A DNA stretch of 64,000 nt from NCBI RefSeq assembly GCF_016427535.1, contig NZ_JAELXV010000003.1, forward strand, positions 124,001-188,000. The letters are read 5' to 3'. Below, in pieces: positions 43,631 to 51,514 of the stretch (positions within the stretch are counted from its first letter, which is position 1; each line of letters starts with the position of its first letter). Made by a program: the position numbers and the translations under genes. This DNA is from Hymenobacter sp. BT559. GTDB taxonomy: Bacteria > Bacteroidota > Bacteroidia > Cytophagales > Hymenobacteraceae. Below the pieces are notes generated by a model that did no database searches, was not told the DNA's origin, and worked only from the letters and a program-made list of their open reading frames with translations.

Positions 43631-43687
43631 GGCCCGGACCCGTGGCTGGCGCCTTGGCAGCCAGCTACCGGGTCCGGGCCTTGTTTT
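43631..43687 (+). terminator. Strong intrinsic terminator
   Basis: GGCCCGGACCCG (43631-43642) pairs perfectly with CGGGTCCGGGCC (43669-43680). An inner TGGCTG/CAGCCA extends the stem, and TTGTTTTTA follows. Confidence 0.9.
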
Positions 43688-43804
43688 TATGAGGTTGCTG
43701 GTTGCCGGGTAGTTGGGCGCATACAAAGCGGCTGCTCTAACAACCAAAGCCTAGTCCGCCAGTACACATTCAATCTGCACCTAGCAACCAGCCATCTAGA
43801 CTAT

Positions 43805-45682
43805 ATGGGTAAGCAACATTCTTCAGACTATAAGCCGGGCCGGCGTGGCCCGGCCGGGGGCAGTGGCCGCCCCGACCGCTCTAACCGGCCCGAAGGCCGT
43901 GGGGGCTACGACTCTCGCGGCAATAGCAGTGGTTATGGTGCTTCGCGCGGGGGTAGTGGCCGTGATAACGACCGGCCCGCTAACCGCGGTGAGTACTCTG
44001 GCTCGCGCCCAGCGTTTGGGCAGGGGGGCAGCAAGTTTGGCGGCCGCCCGGATGCCGGCGATAACCGCCGCGGCGCAGCCGGTGGGCGCAGCTTTGGCGA
44101 CCGTGACCGCCGCAGCTCTTTTGGGGATGATGCCCGGCCACCCCGCCGCTTCGATGCGGCAGGCAGCAGCGAGGGCCGCAATCGCGATGACCGTGGCGAG
44201 CGGCCAGCTTACCCACCCAAGCCTATCTGGCAGGGGCAACCCGTGCGCTACGAAGGCAAGCCCACCGTGCCCCGCGGCACGCCTGGCGAGCGCAACCGCA
44301 AGTTTATAAAGCAAAATCCTGACGGCAGCGAGCATGAGCGCAGCACCGAGCGCCCGCGCCTGGAGCGCCCTGCTGGCGGCCGGCCCTACGGCGACAACCG
44401 CTCGGAGCGCCCCGCCTACACGGGCCGCGACGAGCGCCGCTCGTTTGAGGAGCGCGACGCTCCTCGCCAGCGCCCCAGCGGCGGCAACTATGAGCGGCGC
44501 GACGACCGCCGCGGCGACAACCGCGGTAGCTCGGGCGACCGTCCTTACCAACGCGATACTGAAAACCGAGGCGAGCGCCGCAGCTACGGTAACCGCTCGG
44601 AGGGTGCTGATAGCCGCGACCGCAAGCCCTACGGCGAGCGCAGCGCGGGCCGTGGTGAAAACAGCTATGGTGCCGACCGCGACCGCGGCACTTACGGCGA
44701 CCGCAAGCCGTATGGCGAGCGCGCTGCCGGTAGCTTTGACAAGCCCCGCAGCACCGGCGAGCGGCCGAGTACTGGTGGCACGTTCCGTGAGCGCCGCGAG
44801 GCTATGCGGGCGGCTACCAGTGGCCCGCGTTCGAGCACCGGCTACGGCCGGGCCGACAAGCCCAAGTTTGGGGAGAAGGCCGGTGAAGCACCGGACTACA
44901 AAAACCTCACGCACTACGAGCAAGACAAAACCCGTGGTAACAAGCGCCGCCGCGACGAAGAAGACTTCGGCACCGAGGAGCTGCGCCTGAACCGCTACAT
45001 AGCCAATGCGGGCATTTGCTCGCGCCGCGAAGCCGATGCGCTTATCGCGGCCGGCGAGATTCGGGTAAACGGCGAGGTGATTACGGAGATGGGTTACAAA
45101 GTGCAGCCCTCCGACACGGTACAGTATGGCAAAACCAATCTGAACCGCGAGAAGCTGGTATACGTGCTGCTCAACAAGCCCAAGGACTTCATCACTACTA
45201 CCGACGACCCTGAAGGCCGCAAGACGGTAATGGACTTAGTGGCGACGGCCTCGAAAGAGCGCATCTTCCCAGTTGGCCGCCTTGACCGCAACACCACGGG
45301 CCTGCTGCTCTTCACCAATGACGGCGAAGTGGCGCAGAAGCTAACCCACCCTTCGCACAAGAACAAGAAAATCTACCAAGTAGAGCTCGATAAGCCGCTC
45401 ACGGCCGAGCACCTAGGAGAGATAACGGCCGGCTTGGAGCTAGAAGATGGCAAAGCTGAGGTAGACGACGTGGCCGTAGTTGCGGGCAACCCGCACTTTG
45501 TGGGCATCGAGCTGCACAGCGGTCGCAACCGCATCGTGCGCCGCATTTTTGAGCACCTAGGCTACGACGTAGTAACGCTAGACCGGGTGCAGTATGCGGG
45601 CCTTACTAAAAAAGACCTGCCTCGCGGCAAGTGGCGCTACCTGAGCGAGCAAGAGGTAATCCGCTTGAAATACTTCATGTAA
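43805..45682 (+). CDS. RsuA/RluB-type pseudouridine synthase with long RG-rich N-terminal extension
   Basis: A protein of 625 residues. Residues 1 to about 385 are low complexity, rich in Arg, Gly, Asp, Ser and Tyr, with many RGG-, GER- and DRR-type triplets; this part is probably disordered and RNA-binding. The enzyme is the last 240 residues: an S4 domain (LRLNRYIANAGICSRREAD), then the catalytic GRLDRNTTGLLLFTNDG with its Asp near residue 497, then SGRNRIVRRIFEHLGYDV. The family converts one uridine of rRNA to pseudouridine; RluB (23S) is the likeliest relative. It is transcribed alone; a long hairpin follows its stop. Confidence 0.93.
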   Translation: MGKQHSSDYKPGRRGPAGGSGRPDRSNRPEGRGGYDSRGNSSGYGASRGGSGRDNDRPANRGEYSGSRPAFGQGGSKFGGRPDAGDNRRGAAGGRSFGDRDRRSSFGDDARPPRRFDAAGSSEGRNRDDRGERPAYPPKPIWQGQPVRYEGKPTVPRGTPGERNRKFIKQNPDGSEHERSTERPRLERPAGGRPYGDNRSERPAYTGRDERRSFEERDAPRQRPSGGNYERRDDRRGDNRGSSGDRPYQRDTENRGERRSYGNRSEGADSRDRKPYGERSAGRGENSYGADRDRGTYGDRKPYGERAAGSFDKPRSTGERPSTGGTFRERREAMRAATSGPRSSTGYGRADKPKFGEKAGEAPDYKNLTHYEQDKTRGNKRRRDEEDFGTEELRLNRYIANAGICSRREADALIAAGEIRVNGEVITEMGYKVQPSDTVQYGKTNLNREKLVYVLLNKPKDFITTTDDPEGRKTVMDLVATASKERIFPVGRLDRNTTGLLLFTNDGEVAQKLTHPSHKNKKIYQVELDKPLTAEHLGEITAGLELEDGKAEVDDVAVVAGNPHFVGIELHSGRNRIVRRIFEHLGYDVVTLDRVQYAGLTKKDLPRGKWRYLSEQEVIRLKYFM

Positions 45683-45753
45683 ATGGTTAATTGTTAAGGG
45701 TTAATTATTAATGTAATTGTTCATTAATAATTAACCCTTAACAATTAACCATT
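45682..45753. terminator. Perfect 32-bp-arm hairpin between the pseudouridine synthase gene and coaX
   Basis: Bases 45682-45713 and 45722-45753 are exact reverse complements with an 8-base loop. Each arm is built from the words GGTTAATTG, TTAAGGG and TTAATTATTAATG. The left arm starts on the last base of the upstream stop codon; the right arm ends 8 bases before the coaX ATG. Confidence 0.8.
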
Positions 45754-45761
45754 AATAATTT

Positions 45762-46514
45762 ATGACCACGCTAGCGCTTGACCTAGGTAATACTGCACTG
45801 AAATACGGGGTATTTGCGCGGGCAGGCTTACAGGAAAGTGGCATTCTAGCTGCTCCTGGCCAGCTGCGCGACCTTTGGGTGCGCCACCAGCCACAGCACG
45901 CCATACTGGCATCGGTAGCCACAGAGGCCGAGGCCCAGCCCTGGCTAAGTGAGCTAAGCGGTGTGCTGCGCCAGGTGCTGCCGTTGCGGCCAGGCTTTAC
46001 GCCGGTGCCCCTGGGCATTGCCTACGCCACCCCCCATACACTAGGTGCCGACCGACTGGCTGGCGCCGTAGGTGCGGCGCACTTGCGACCCGGCCAACCC
46101 ACGCTCATAATCGATGCCGGCACGGCGCTCAAGCTAGACCTCGTCACGGCTGATGGTACCTACCACGGAGGCAGTATTGGGCCGGGCTTGCGCATGCGGC
46201 TGCGGGCACTGCACACGTTTACGGGGCGATTGCCGTTACTAGAATTGCCGGCGCCCGGCGCGGCGGTGCAACTAATTGGCGACTCCACGGCCTCTTCGCT
46301 GCTGAGCGGCGTGCTCAACGGAGTAGTGGCGGAGGTAAACGGCCTGGTGGCCGAATACCGTCGGCGCTACCCCGGCCTAGGCCTTGTGCTTACGGGCGGT
46401 GACGCTCCTTATTTGCAGCCGCATCTAGCCCCGGTCGTGGGCCTTATCTTTGTAGTCCCCGAACTTGTGCTACTAGGCCTAGACCGGATTTTACGCCACA
46501 ATGTTGACCGATAA
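45762..46514 (+). CDS. coaX: Type III pantothenate kinase
   Basis: A protein of 250 residues of the ASKHA fold; phosphorylates pantothenate, the first step of coenzyme A synthesis. The phosphate-1 loop is ALDLGNTALKYGVF (residues 4-17). GADRLAGAVGAAHL (about 94-107) and the second motif IDAGTALKLDLV (about 115-126) hold the key Asp residues. GSIGPGLRMRLRAL (about 136-149) is typical. It opens an apparent unit: its stop overlaps the next gene by 14 bases. panC, also of this pathway, is at the other end of the window. Confidence 0.95.
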   Translation: MTTLALDLGNTALKYGVFARAGLQESGILAAPGQLRDLWVRHQPQHAILASVATEAEAQPWLSELSGVLRQVLPLRPGFTPVPLGIAYATPHTLGADRLAGAVGAAHLRPGQPTLIIDAGTALKLDLVTADGTYHGGSIGPGLRMRLRALHTFTGRLPLLELPAPGAAVQLIGDSTASSLLSGVLNGVVAEVNGLVAEYRRRYPGLGLVLTGGDAPYLQPHLAPVVGLIFVVPELVLLGLDRILRHNVDR

Positions 46515-47829
46515 AAAACTACTTCTGGCCGCGCTGACCGCTGCCCCGTTGCTGCTGGCTGGCTCGGCCCGCGGGCAAGGTTTAGGTAATTCGCCTTACT
46601 CGCGTATCGGGTTGGGCGATAATGTCGGCAACCTAGGCGGCGTGCGCCAACTCGGCATGGGCGGCGCAGGCCTAGCGGCGCCTAACACGGGCAACGTGAA
46701 CGAGCTAAACCCGGCGTTGCTGTACTACACGCCCCGCACCACTTTCGAGGCGGGTATTAACGGCCAGTACAAGAATGTTCGCAATGCCACCGAATCGTAT
46801 CGCACGGGCAGCGCTACCCTGGCTTACCTGGCCTTAGCGGTACCAATAAACAAGCGCTGGGGCGCCGCCGTGGGGCTCAAGCCCTACAGCGTGGTAGACT
46901 ACCAGGTAAACACGACTGGTACCGTCAACGGCGACCCTTACGCCATCGCCTACAAGCAATATAGTGGCTCGGGCGGCTTGTCGGAAGCATATTTCGCTCA
47001 CGGGTTTCACATTCTGCGCGACCTCAATATTGGGGCCAGCGCGTCGTACCTGTTTGGTACGCTCGACCAAACCAACGGCACTGCCATCACGACGAGCACG
47101 GTAGCGGCCAACCAACTGGTGGTAGACCGCGAGCAGCTGCGCTACGCCGATTTCTTGCTGCGGGGTGGCATCCACTACCGGCACAAGCTCGGCAAGGAGC
47201 TAAACATGAACCTAGGTGGCACCTACACCTTCGCCACCAATACTAAGGTGACGCGCCAGCGTACCCAGGAGCAGCGCGACGCCAACGGTGCCCTCCTCGG
47301 CACCGTCATAAGCCTGACCGATGACTCGGGCCACACCTTTGTTCCGGCGCTTACGCAGGTGGGCTTATCGCTTGATAATAGCCGTAACTTCTCGGTGAAC
47401 GTGGATGGGGCGTACCAGCAATGGTCGCAGTTTCAGGCGTTTGGCGGTGCTCCAGTATCGCAGCTCAGCGATACCTGGCGCGTAGGCGCAGGCGGCGAGT
47501 TCACGCCCGACCCCGGCTCGGTGCAGCATTACTTTCAGCGCGTCACGTATCGCTTCGGCCTGAGCGTGGCTCAGATGCCGTACCGGCCCCTCGGCCAAAC
47601 GCTCTACGACCGGGCCATTCACTGGGGCTTTGCGTTTCCGCTGCCCACAGCCACGCCCCTCGAATCGACGATTATCAGCTTGGCCTTCATTTACGGCGTG
47701 CGGGGCAACACTGACTACCTCTATGGTACCGGGGGCAGCAGCGCCAGCAATGTGCGTGAAAACTACCTGCGCGCCCAGCTCGGCGTTACGCTCAGCAACC
47801 GGTGGTTTATCAAGCGCCGCCTACAATAG
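46501..47829 (+). CDS. Outer-membrane beta-barrel protein, coaX-lptC neighbour
   Basis: A protein of 442 residues starting at ATG 46501, inside the end of coaX. A signal peptide (about 1-25, ending in SARG or GQG) is followed by NSPYSRIGLGDN and LGMGGAGLAAPN, a pattern seen at the start of Bacteroidota FadL/PorV-like barrels. Alternating strands run to the end, with NRWFIKRRL as the last one. This protein is regularly encoded between coaX and lptC in Bacteroidota, as I recall, but its role is unknown; a channel for hydrophobic compounds is an inference. Confidence 0.8.
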   Translation: MLTDKKLLLAALTAAPLLLAGSARGQGLGNSPYSRIGLGDNVGNLGGVRQLGMGGAGLAAPNTGNVNELNPALLYYTPRTTFEAGINGQYKNVRNATESYRTGSATLAYLALAVPINKRWGAAVGLKPYSVVDYQVNTTGTVNGDPYAIAYKQYSGSGGLSEAYFAHGFHILRDLNIGASASYLFGTLDQTNGTAITTSTVAANQLVVDREQLRYADFLLRGGIHYRHKLGKELNMNLGGTYTFATNTKVTRQRTQEQRDANGALLGTVISLTDDSGHTFVPALTQVGLSLDNSRNFSVNVDGAYQQWSQFQAFGGAPVSQLSDTWRVGAGGEFTPDPGSVQHYFQRVTYRFGLSVAQMPYRPLGQTLYDRAIHWGFAFPLPTATPLESTIISLAFIYGVRGNTDYLYGTGGSSASNVRENYLRAQLGVTLSNRWFIKRRLQ

Positions 47830-47831
47830 CT

Positions 47832-48404
47832 ATGGGCTTCCTAGGTGGTTGGCACCTGCTCTCAACTGGCCTCCTGCTGGCTATGCTGCCGCTGGTAGGC
47901 TGCAGCGAGAAGGAGGTTGAAATTGCCCCGGTTACCTACAAGGGTCCACTCGCCGAAACTACCAACGTCGAAACGCTAGTGAGCGACTCAGCCCGCTTGC
48001 AGCTGCGCCTCACTGCGCCGCTCGAGCAGCAGTTTGAGAACGGCGATGTGGTGTACCCTAAAAAGGTGAAAGTGACCTTTTACGATAAGCCGGGTAAGCT
48101 CGTCATCAATACGCTGGAGGCTAAGTATGCTAAAGTTGAGAAAAGCAGCCAGCTCTACACCATGCGCGGCGATGTGCGCGTAGCCAACGTGCCGCAGCAG
48201 CAGACGCTGACCACACAGGAGCTATTTTACGATAAGTTGAAGCACAAAATCTACACCGATACGGCCATGTTTGTGCGGGTGCAAACGCCCACTGAGGTAC
48301 TAACCGGCTACGGCCTGCAAGCCAACGAAGATTTTTCGCTTTACAAGATTCGCCGGCCGGTGGGTACGTTCACGCTCGACCAGGCGCAAGCGCAAGGCAA
48401 GTAG
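47832..48404 (+). CDS. lptC: LPS export ABC transporter periplasmic protein LptC
   Basis: A protein of 190 residues from ATG 47832, two bases after the previous stop. The leader ends in LPLVGC, a lipobox, whereas E. coli LptC keeps a membrane helix; lipid-anchored LptC is usual in Bacteroidota annotations. The beta-jellyroll includes RLQLRLTAPLEQQFENGD, VYPKKVKVTFYDKPGKL and LTTQELFYDKLKHKIYTD. LptC passes lipopolysaccharide from LptBFG to LptA. The other lpt genes are not in this window. Confidence 0.88.
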   Translation: MGFLGGWHLLSTGLLLAMLPLVGCSEKEVEIAPVTYKGPLAETTNVETLVSDSARLQLRLTAPLEQQFENGDVVYPKKVKVTFYDKPGKLVINTLEAKYAKVEKSSQLYTMRGDVRVANVPQQQTLTTQELFYDKLKHKIYTDTAMFVRVQTPTEVLTGYGLQANEDFSLYKIRRPVGTFTLDQAQAQGK

Positions 48405-48409
48405 AAGTT

Positions 48410-48676
48410 ATGAAGTTTGACAAGTCGCTGCTCAAAACCGTCCTGTTTTCCCTAGGGGTCGTTGCGTTCATTATTGCCACCTACCAAACGGTACTAGAGA
48501 ATGACTTGCCCGGCAACTATTGGATATACATGATATCGCTGAGCTGCTGGCTGCCGCTGCAATACTGGCGCCGCCAGGAAGCCCGCCGGGCCAAGGAAAT
48601 AGAGGTGGCCAAGCAGGTAGCCGCCCTCAACCGGGCTGCGGACAAGAAAAACGCTAAGGCTAAGAGGAAGCGCTAG
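48410..48676 (+). CDS. Small membrane protein downstream of lptC
   Basis: A protein of 88 residues with two hydrophobic segments (about 9-26 and 37-51, with IYMISLSCWLPLQYW) and a long basic tail rich in Lys, Ala and Arg. It begins five bases after the lptC stop, so it belongs to the same unit. I do not recognise the family. Its position suggests a link to envelope or LPS export. A strong hairpin follows. Confidence 0.75.
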   Translation: MKFDKSLLKTVLFSLGVVAFIIATYQTVLENDLPGNYWIYMISLSCWLPLQYWRRQEARRAKEIEVAKQVAALNRAADKKNAKAKRKR

Positions 48677-48696
48677 CAAAAGCAGTAGCAGGGTAG

Positions 48697-48741
48697 TGCG
48701 GCGGGCCCGAAAGTCTTACCTAGGCTTTCGGGCCCGCCGCA
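48697..48741. terminator. Perfect 17-bp GC-rich hairpin
   Basis: TGCGGCGGGCCCGAAAG (48697-48713) pairs exactly with the stretch at 48725-48741. The loop contains CCTAGG. There is no T run directly after it, but TTTTAGG follows within 15 bases. It ends the coaX-lptC unit. Confidence 0.75.
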
Positions 48742-48869
48742 TTAGTGCTTTTAGGACTTTCGGTGGCAATCAGGGCCTTCCGACAAGCGGCTCAGCTTGG
48801 GAGTTCGCGCAAATTGTGGTTATTTTGCGCCTCATTTGACTGGTGCGCCTACATTTTTTAGACTGATAA

Positions 48870-51002
48870 ATGGCATTAATTAACACGATTCGGGAAAAAT
48901 CGGGGGTAGCCGTCGGGGCCGTCGCCATCGGGATGCTGCTATTTATCGTGGGCGGCGACCTGATTGGAGGACGCAACCGGCTGTTTGGCCGCGACGAGCA
49001 GATGGTAGGGGAGGTGAACGGCGAGAAAATCGAGCTACCCGAATTCACGGCAGCCCTGGAGCAAGCCAAGCAAAACTTTACCCAGCAGCAGGGCCGCCCG
49101 CCCGATGACCAGGCTCTAAGCTACCTGCGCGAGCAAACCTGGAACCAGCTGCTGGCCCGCCGGGCCTACCAGCCCGAGTTCGACAAGCTCGGCCTGCAAA
49201 CCTCCGACAACGAAATCGTGGACCTCGTGCAGGGCGATAACATCAGCCCCAGCCTGAAGCAAGCCTTTACGGACCCCCAGACCGGGCAGTTTGACAAGAC
49301 GCGCCTCATCGAGTACCTCAAAAATCTCGATAAGCTACCGCCCGAGTCGCAGGCTGCTTTCCGCAATTTCGAAATTAGCCTCCGTGAGTTTGACCGCCCG
49401 CTGACTAAGTACACGGCGCTGCTTAAAAACTCGGTGTACGTGACCTCGGCCGAAGCCAAGCGCTTCGACGAGGCCCAAAACGCAAAGGCTAGCTTCCGCT
49501 ACCTGTTTGTGCCCTACACCAGCGTGTCGGACTCGGCCGTGAAGCCCACCGATGCCCAGCTGCAAGACTACCTCGACCGCCACAAGGGGCGTTACAAGGT
49601 AGAAGATGGGCGCAGCATTGAGTACATCGTTATCCCGGAGGTAGCTAGTAAGGAAGACAGCGCTGCCATTCGCCAGAACATGGATGCGCTGGTTCAGCAG
49701 TTCCGCACGGCCCCCAACGACTCGTTGTTTGCCAAGCAAAACACCGACCCCGAACACCCCTACAACCGCGCTTTCCTGTCGCCCGCCGACCTGCCCGAGA
49801 AGCTGCGCCAGCAGCTGCCGCTGAAGGTAGGACAGGTGTACGGCCCCTACGCCGAAAACGGCACCTACTCGGTGTACAAAGTGCAGGCTGAGAAAGCCGG
49901 CGCCAAGCCCGCCGCTCGCGCCAGCCACATCCTCATCAAGCCCACGGCCGAAACGCCCGAAGCTAAAGCTGCGGCCAAGGCCAAAGCGCAGGACATCCTT
50001 AACAAAATCAAAGCTGGGGCCGACTTCGCTACTATGGCGCGTCAGTTTGGCTCTGATGGCACTAAGGAGCAGGGCGGCGACCTAGGGTGGTTTGACGAGA
50101 GCCGTATGGTACCGGCCTTCAGCAAGGCTGTGTTTGCCACCAGCTCGGCGGGCCTGCTGCCCAATCTGGTAGAAACCAACTTTGGCTACCACATTGTGAA
50201 GGTAACGGCGCCTAAGACAAGCCAGACCTACCAGCTAGCCGCCATCGTAAAGGCCGTGCAGCCCAGCGAAGCCACTCAGAATGCTACCTACGACCGCGCC
50301 CAGCAGCTAAAAGCTGACGCGCCCGACCTGGAGGCTTTCCGCCAGCTTGTGACCAAAGACAAGACCCTACAAAAGCAGGAAGCCAAGTACATAGACCGCA
50401 ACGCCCGCTCGCTGGGTACCCTCCCCAACGCCCGCGAAATTGTACGCTGGGCCTACGGCTACGGCCCGGATGGCAGCAAAACCAACGTGGGCGACGTGCA
50501 GCTGTTTGACATCGGCGACCAGCACATCCTGGCGGCCCTCACCGATACCCGCGAGAAGGGTACGGCTACCGTAGCCAGCATCAAGCCCGAGCTGACGGCT
50601 GCTGTGCGCAACGAGCTTAAGGCAAAGCAAATCATCGCCAAGCTGCAAGGCAAAAACGGCTCGCTCGAAGACCTAGCCAAGCTGGCCGGCACCGGCGCCC
50701 AAGTGCAAACTGCCGAAGGCGTGGCCCAGGGCCAGGGTATCATCCCGAGCGTGGGCTACGAGCCCGAGGCTATCGGCCGTGCCTTCGCCCTGAAGCCAGG
50801 CCAGAAGTCGGCCCCCATCCAGGGCGAGCAAGGCGTACTGGTAGTAGAAGGCACTAGCGTAACGCCGCCCGCCACGCCCGGCGACGTGAAAACCCTACGC
50901 ACCCAGCTGGCGCAGCAGCGCCAGCAGCGCCAGGATGGCCTGATTTACGAAGCCATTAAGGCCCACGCCGACGTGAAGGATAACCGCTCGAAGTTCTTCT
51001 AA
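48870..51002 (+). CDS. Peptidylprolyl isomerase, PpiD/SurA-like
   Basis: A protein of 710 residues with an N-terminal membrane helix (about 12-31, AVGAVAIGMLLFIVGGDLIG), an SurA-N-like helical chaperone part (about 50-200), then the parvulin domain (about 345-450: RASHILIKPT, KAGADFATMARQFGSDGT, GGDLGWFDESRMVPAF, ETNFGYHIVKV). A further partial repeat lies at the C terminus. This is the layout of PpiD, an inner-membrane-anchored periplasmic chaperone near the Sec translocon that helps outer-membrane proteins fold. It follows the coaX-lptC group as in other Bacteroidota. A strong terminator is downstream. Confidence 0.92.
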   Translation: MALINTIREKSGVAVGAVAIGMLLFIVGGDLIGGRNRLFGRDEQMVGEVNGEKIELPEFTAALEQAKQNFTQQQGRPPDDQALSYLREQTWNQLLARRAYQPEFDKLGLQTSDNEIVDLVQGDNISPSLKQAFTDPQTGQFDKTRLIEYLKNLDKLPPESQAAFRNFEISLREFDRPLTKYTALLKNSVYVTSAEAKRFDEAQNAKASFRYLFVPYTSVSDSAVKPTDAQLQDYLDRHKGRYKVEDGRSIEYIVIPEVASKEDSAAIRQNMDALVQQFRTAPNDSLFAKQNTDPEHPYNRAFLSPADLPEKLRQQLPLKVGQVYGPYAENGTYSVYKVQAEKAGAKPAARASHILIKPTAETPEAKAAAKAKAQDILNKIKAGADFATMARQFGSDGTKEQGGDLGWFDESRMVPAFSKAVFATSSAGLLPNLVETNFGYHIVKVTAPKTSQTYQLAAIVKAVQPSEATQNATYDRAQQLKADAPDLEAFRQLVTKDKTLQKQEAKYIDRNARSLGTLPNAREIVRWAYGYGPDGSKTNVGDVQLFDIGDQHILAALTDTREKGTATVASIKPELTAAVRNELKAKQIIAKLQGKNGSLEDLAKLAGTGAQVQTAEGVAQGQGIIPSVGYEPEAIGRAFALKPGQKSAPIQGEQGVLVVEGTSVTPPATPGDVKTLRTQLAQQRQQRQDGLIYEAIKAHADVKDNRSKFF

Positions 51003-51023
51003 GCGCCGCGAGGCCCCTAGGGT

Positions 51024-51075
51024 AGCGCCTGACTAAGTGCTGAGGCTGTAGCCTCCACTTGGTCAGGCGCTTTTT
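51024..51075 (+). terminator. Strong intrinsic terminator
   Basis: AGCGCCTGACTAAGTG (51024-51039) pairs with the complementary arm at 51056-51071 with one G-T wobble. An inner GAGGCT/AGCCTC extends the stem, and TTTTTC follows. Confidence 0.93.
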
Positions 51076-51120
51076 CTTGTATCTTGCTGTGCGGGCTTCC
51101 TAAGGCTCGTTCCGCTCGCT

Positions 51121-51405
51121 ATGGCTACGTCGTCGAAACCAGTTCTTTCCTTCACCAAGCGTGGGCTGCCGGGCTTGCTGCTACTGGCCTTAGGGCTCTT
51201 GCTGGGTCTGAGTCTCGGCCGGCATAGCGCTTGGGCTGTTGAGATGAAGTCTTTTGTGTATCCGCTGGCCCTGTTGCTGGCTGTGGGCGGCTGTAATATG
51301 GTGGGCAGCTATGTACACCAGCGGCCGTTTCATACCCTGAGGACGGAACTCTTGGCTTCAGCCGTGCTAGTAGTGTCGCTCTGGCTAGGCTCTCTGGCGC
51401 GTTAG
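51121..51405 (+). CDS. Small two-to-three-helix membrane protein
   Basis: A protein of 94 residues, very hydrophobic, with helices at about 16-33 (GLPGLLLLALGLLLGLSLG), 41-60 and 72-92. It has a few basic residues between the helices and no known motif. ATG 51121 is the only reasonable start. I do not recognise the family. It lies between a strong terminator and a TPR gene and may be transcribed alone. Confidence 0.65.
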   Translation: MATSSKPVLSFTKRGLPGLLLLALGLLLGLSLGRHSAWAVEMKSFVYPLALLLAVGGCNMVGSYVHQRPFHTLRTELLASAVLVVSLWLGSLAR

Positions 51406-51514
51406 CGCAGCAATAGGTGCAACTGCTGGCATTCGAGAAGGAAGGCTCGGAGGTCAGCGTTTGAACAAAGTACTTGAACAGCGGCGTTTAGGGTAATTAT
51501 CTTAGGTTTGATAG

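Noticed and set aside
43823..44923. Minus-strand open frame of 366 codons opposite the RG-rich extension, with more long frames on the plus strand
   Set aside because: Low-complexity, GC-rich Arg/Gly codons give stop-free frames in all phases. The Ala/Val-rich translations look like no protein, and the S4/pseudouridine synthase frame continues straight through.
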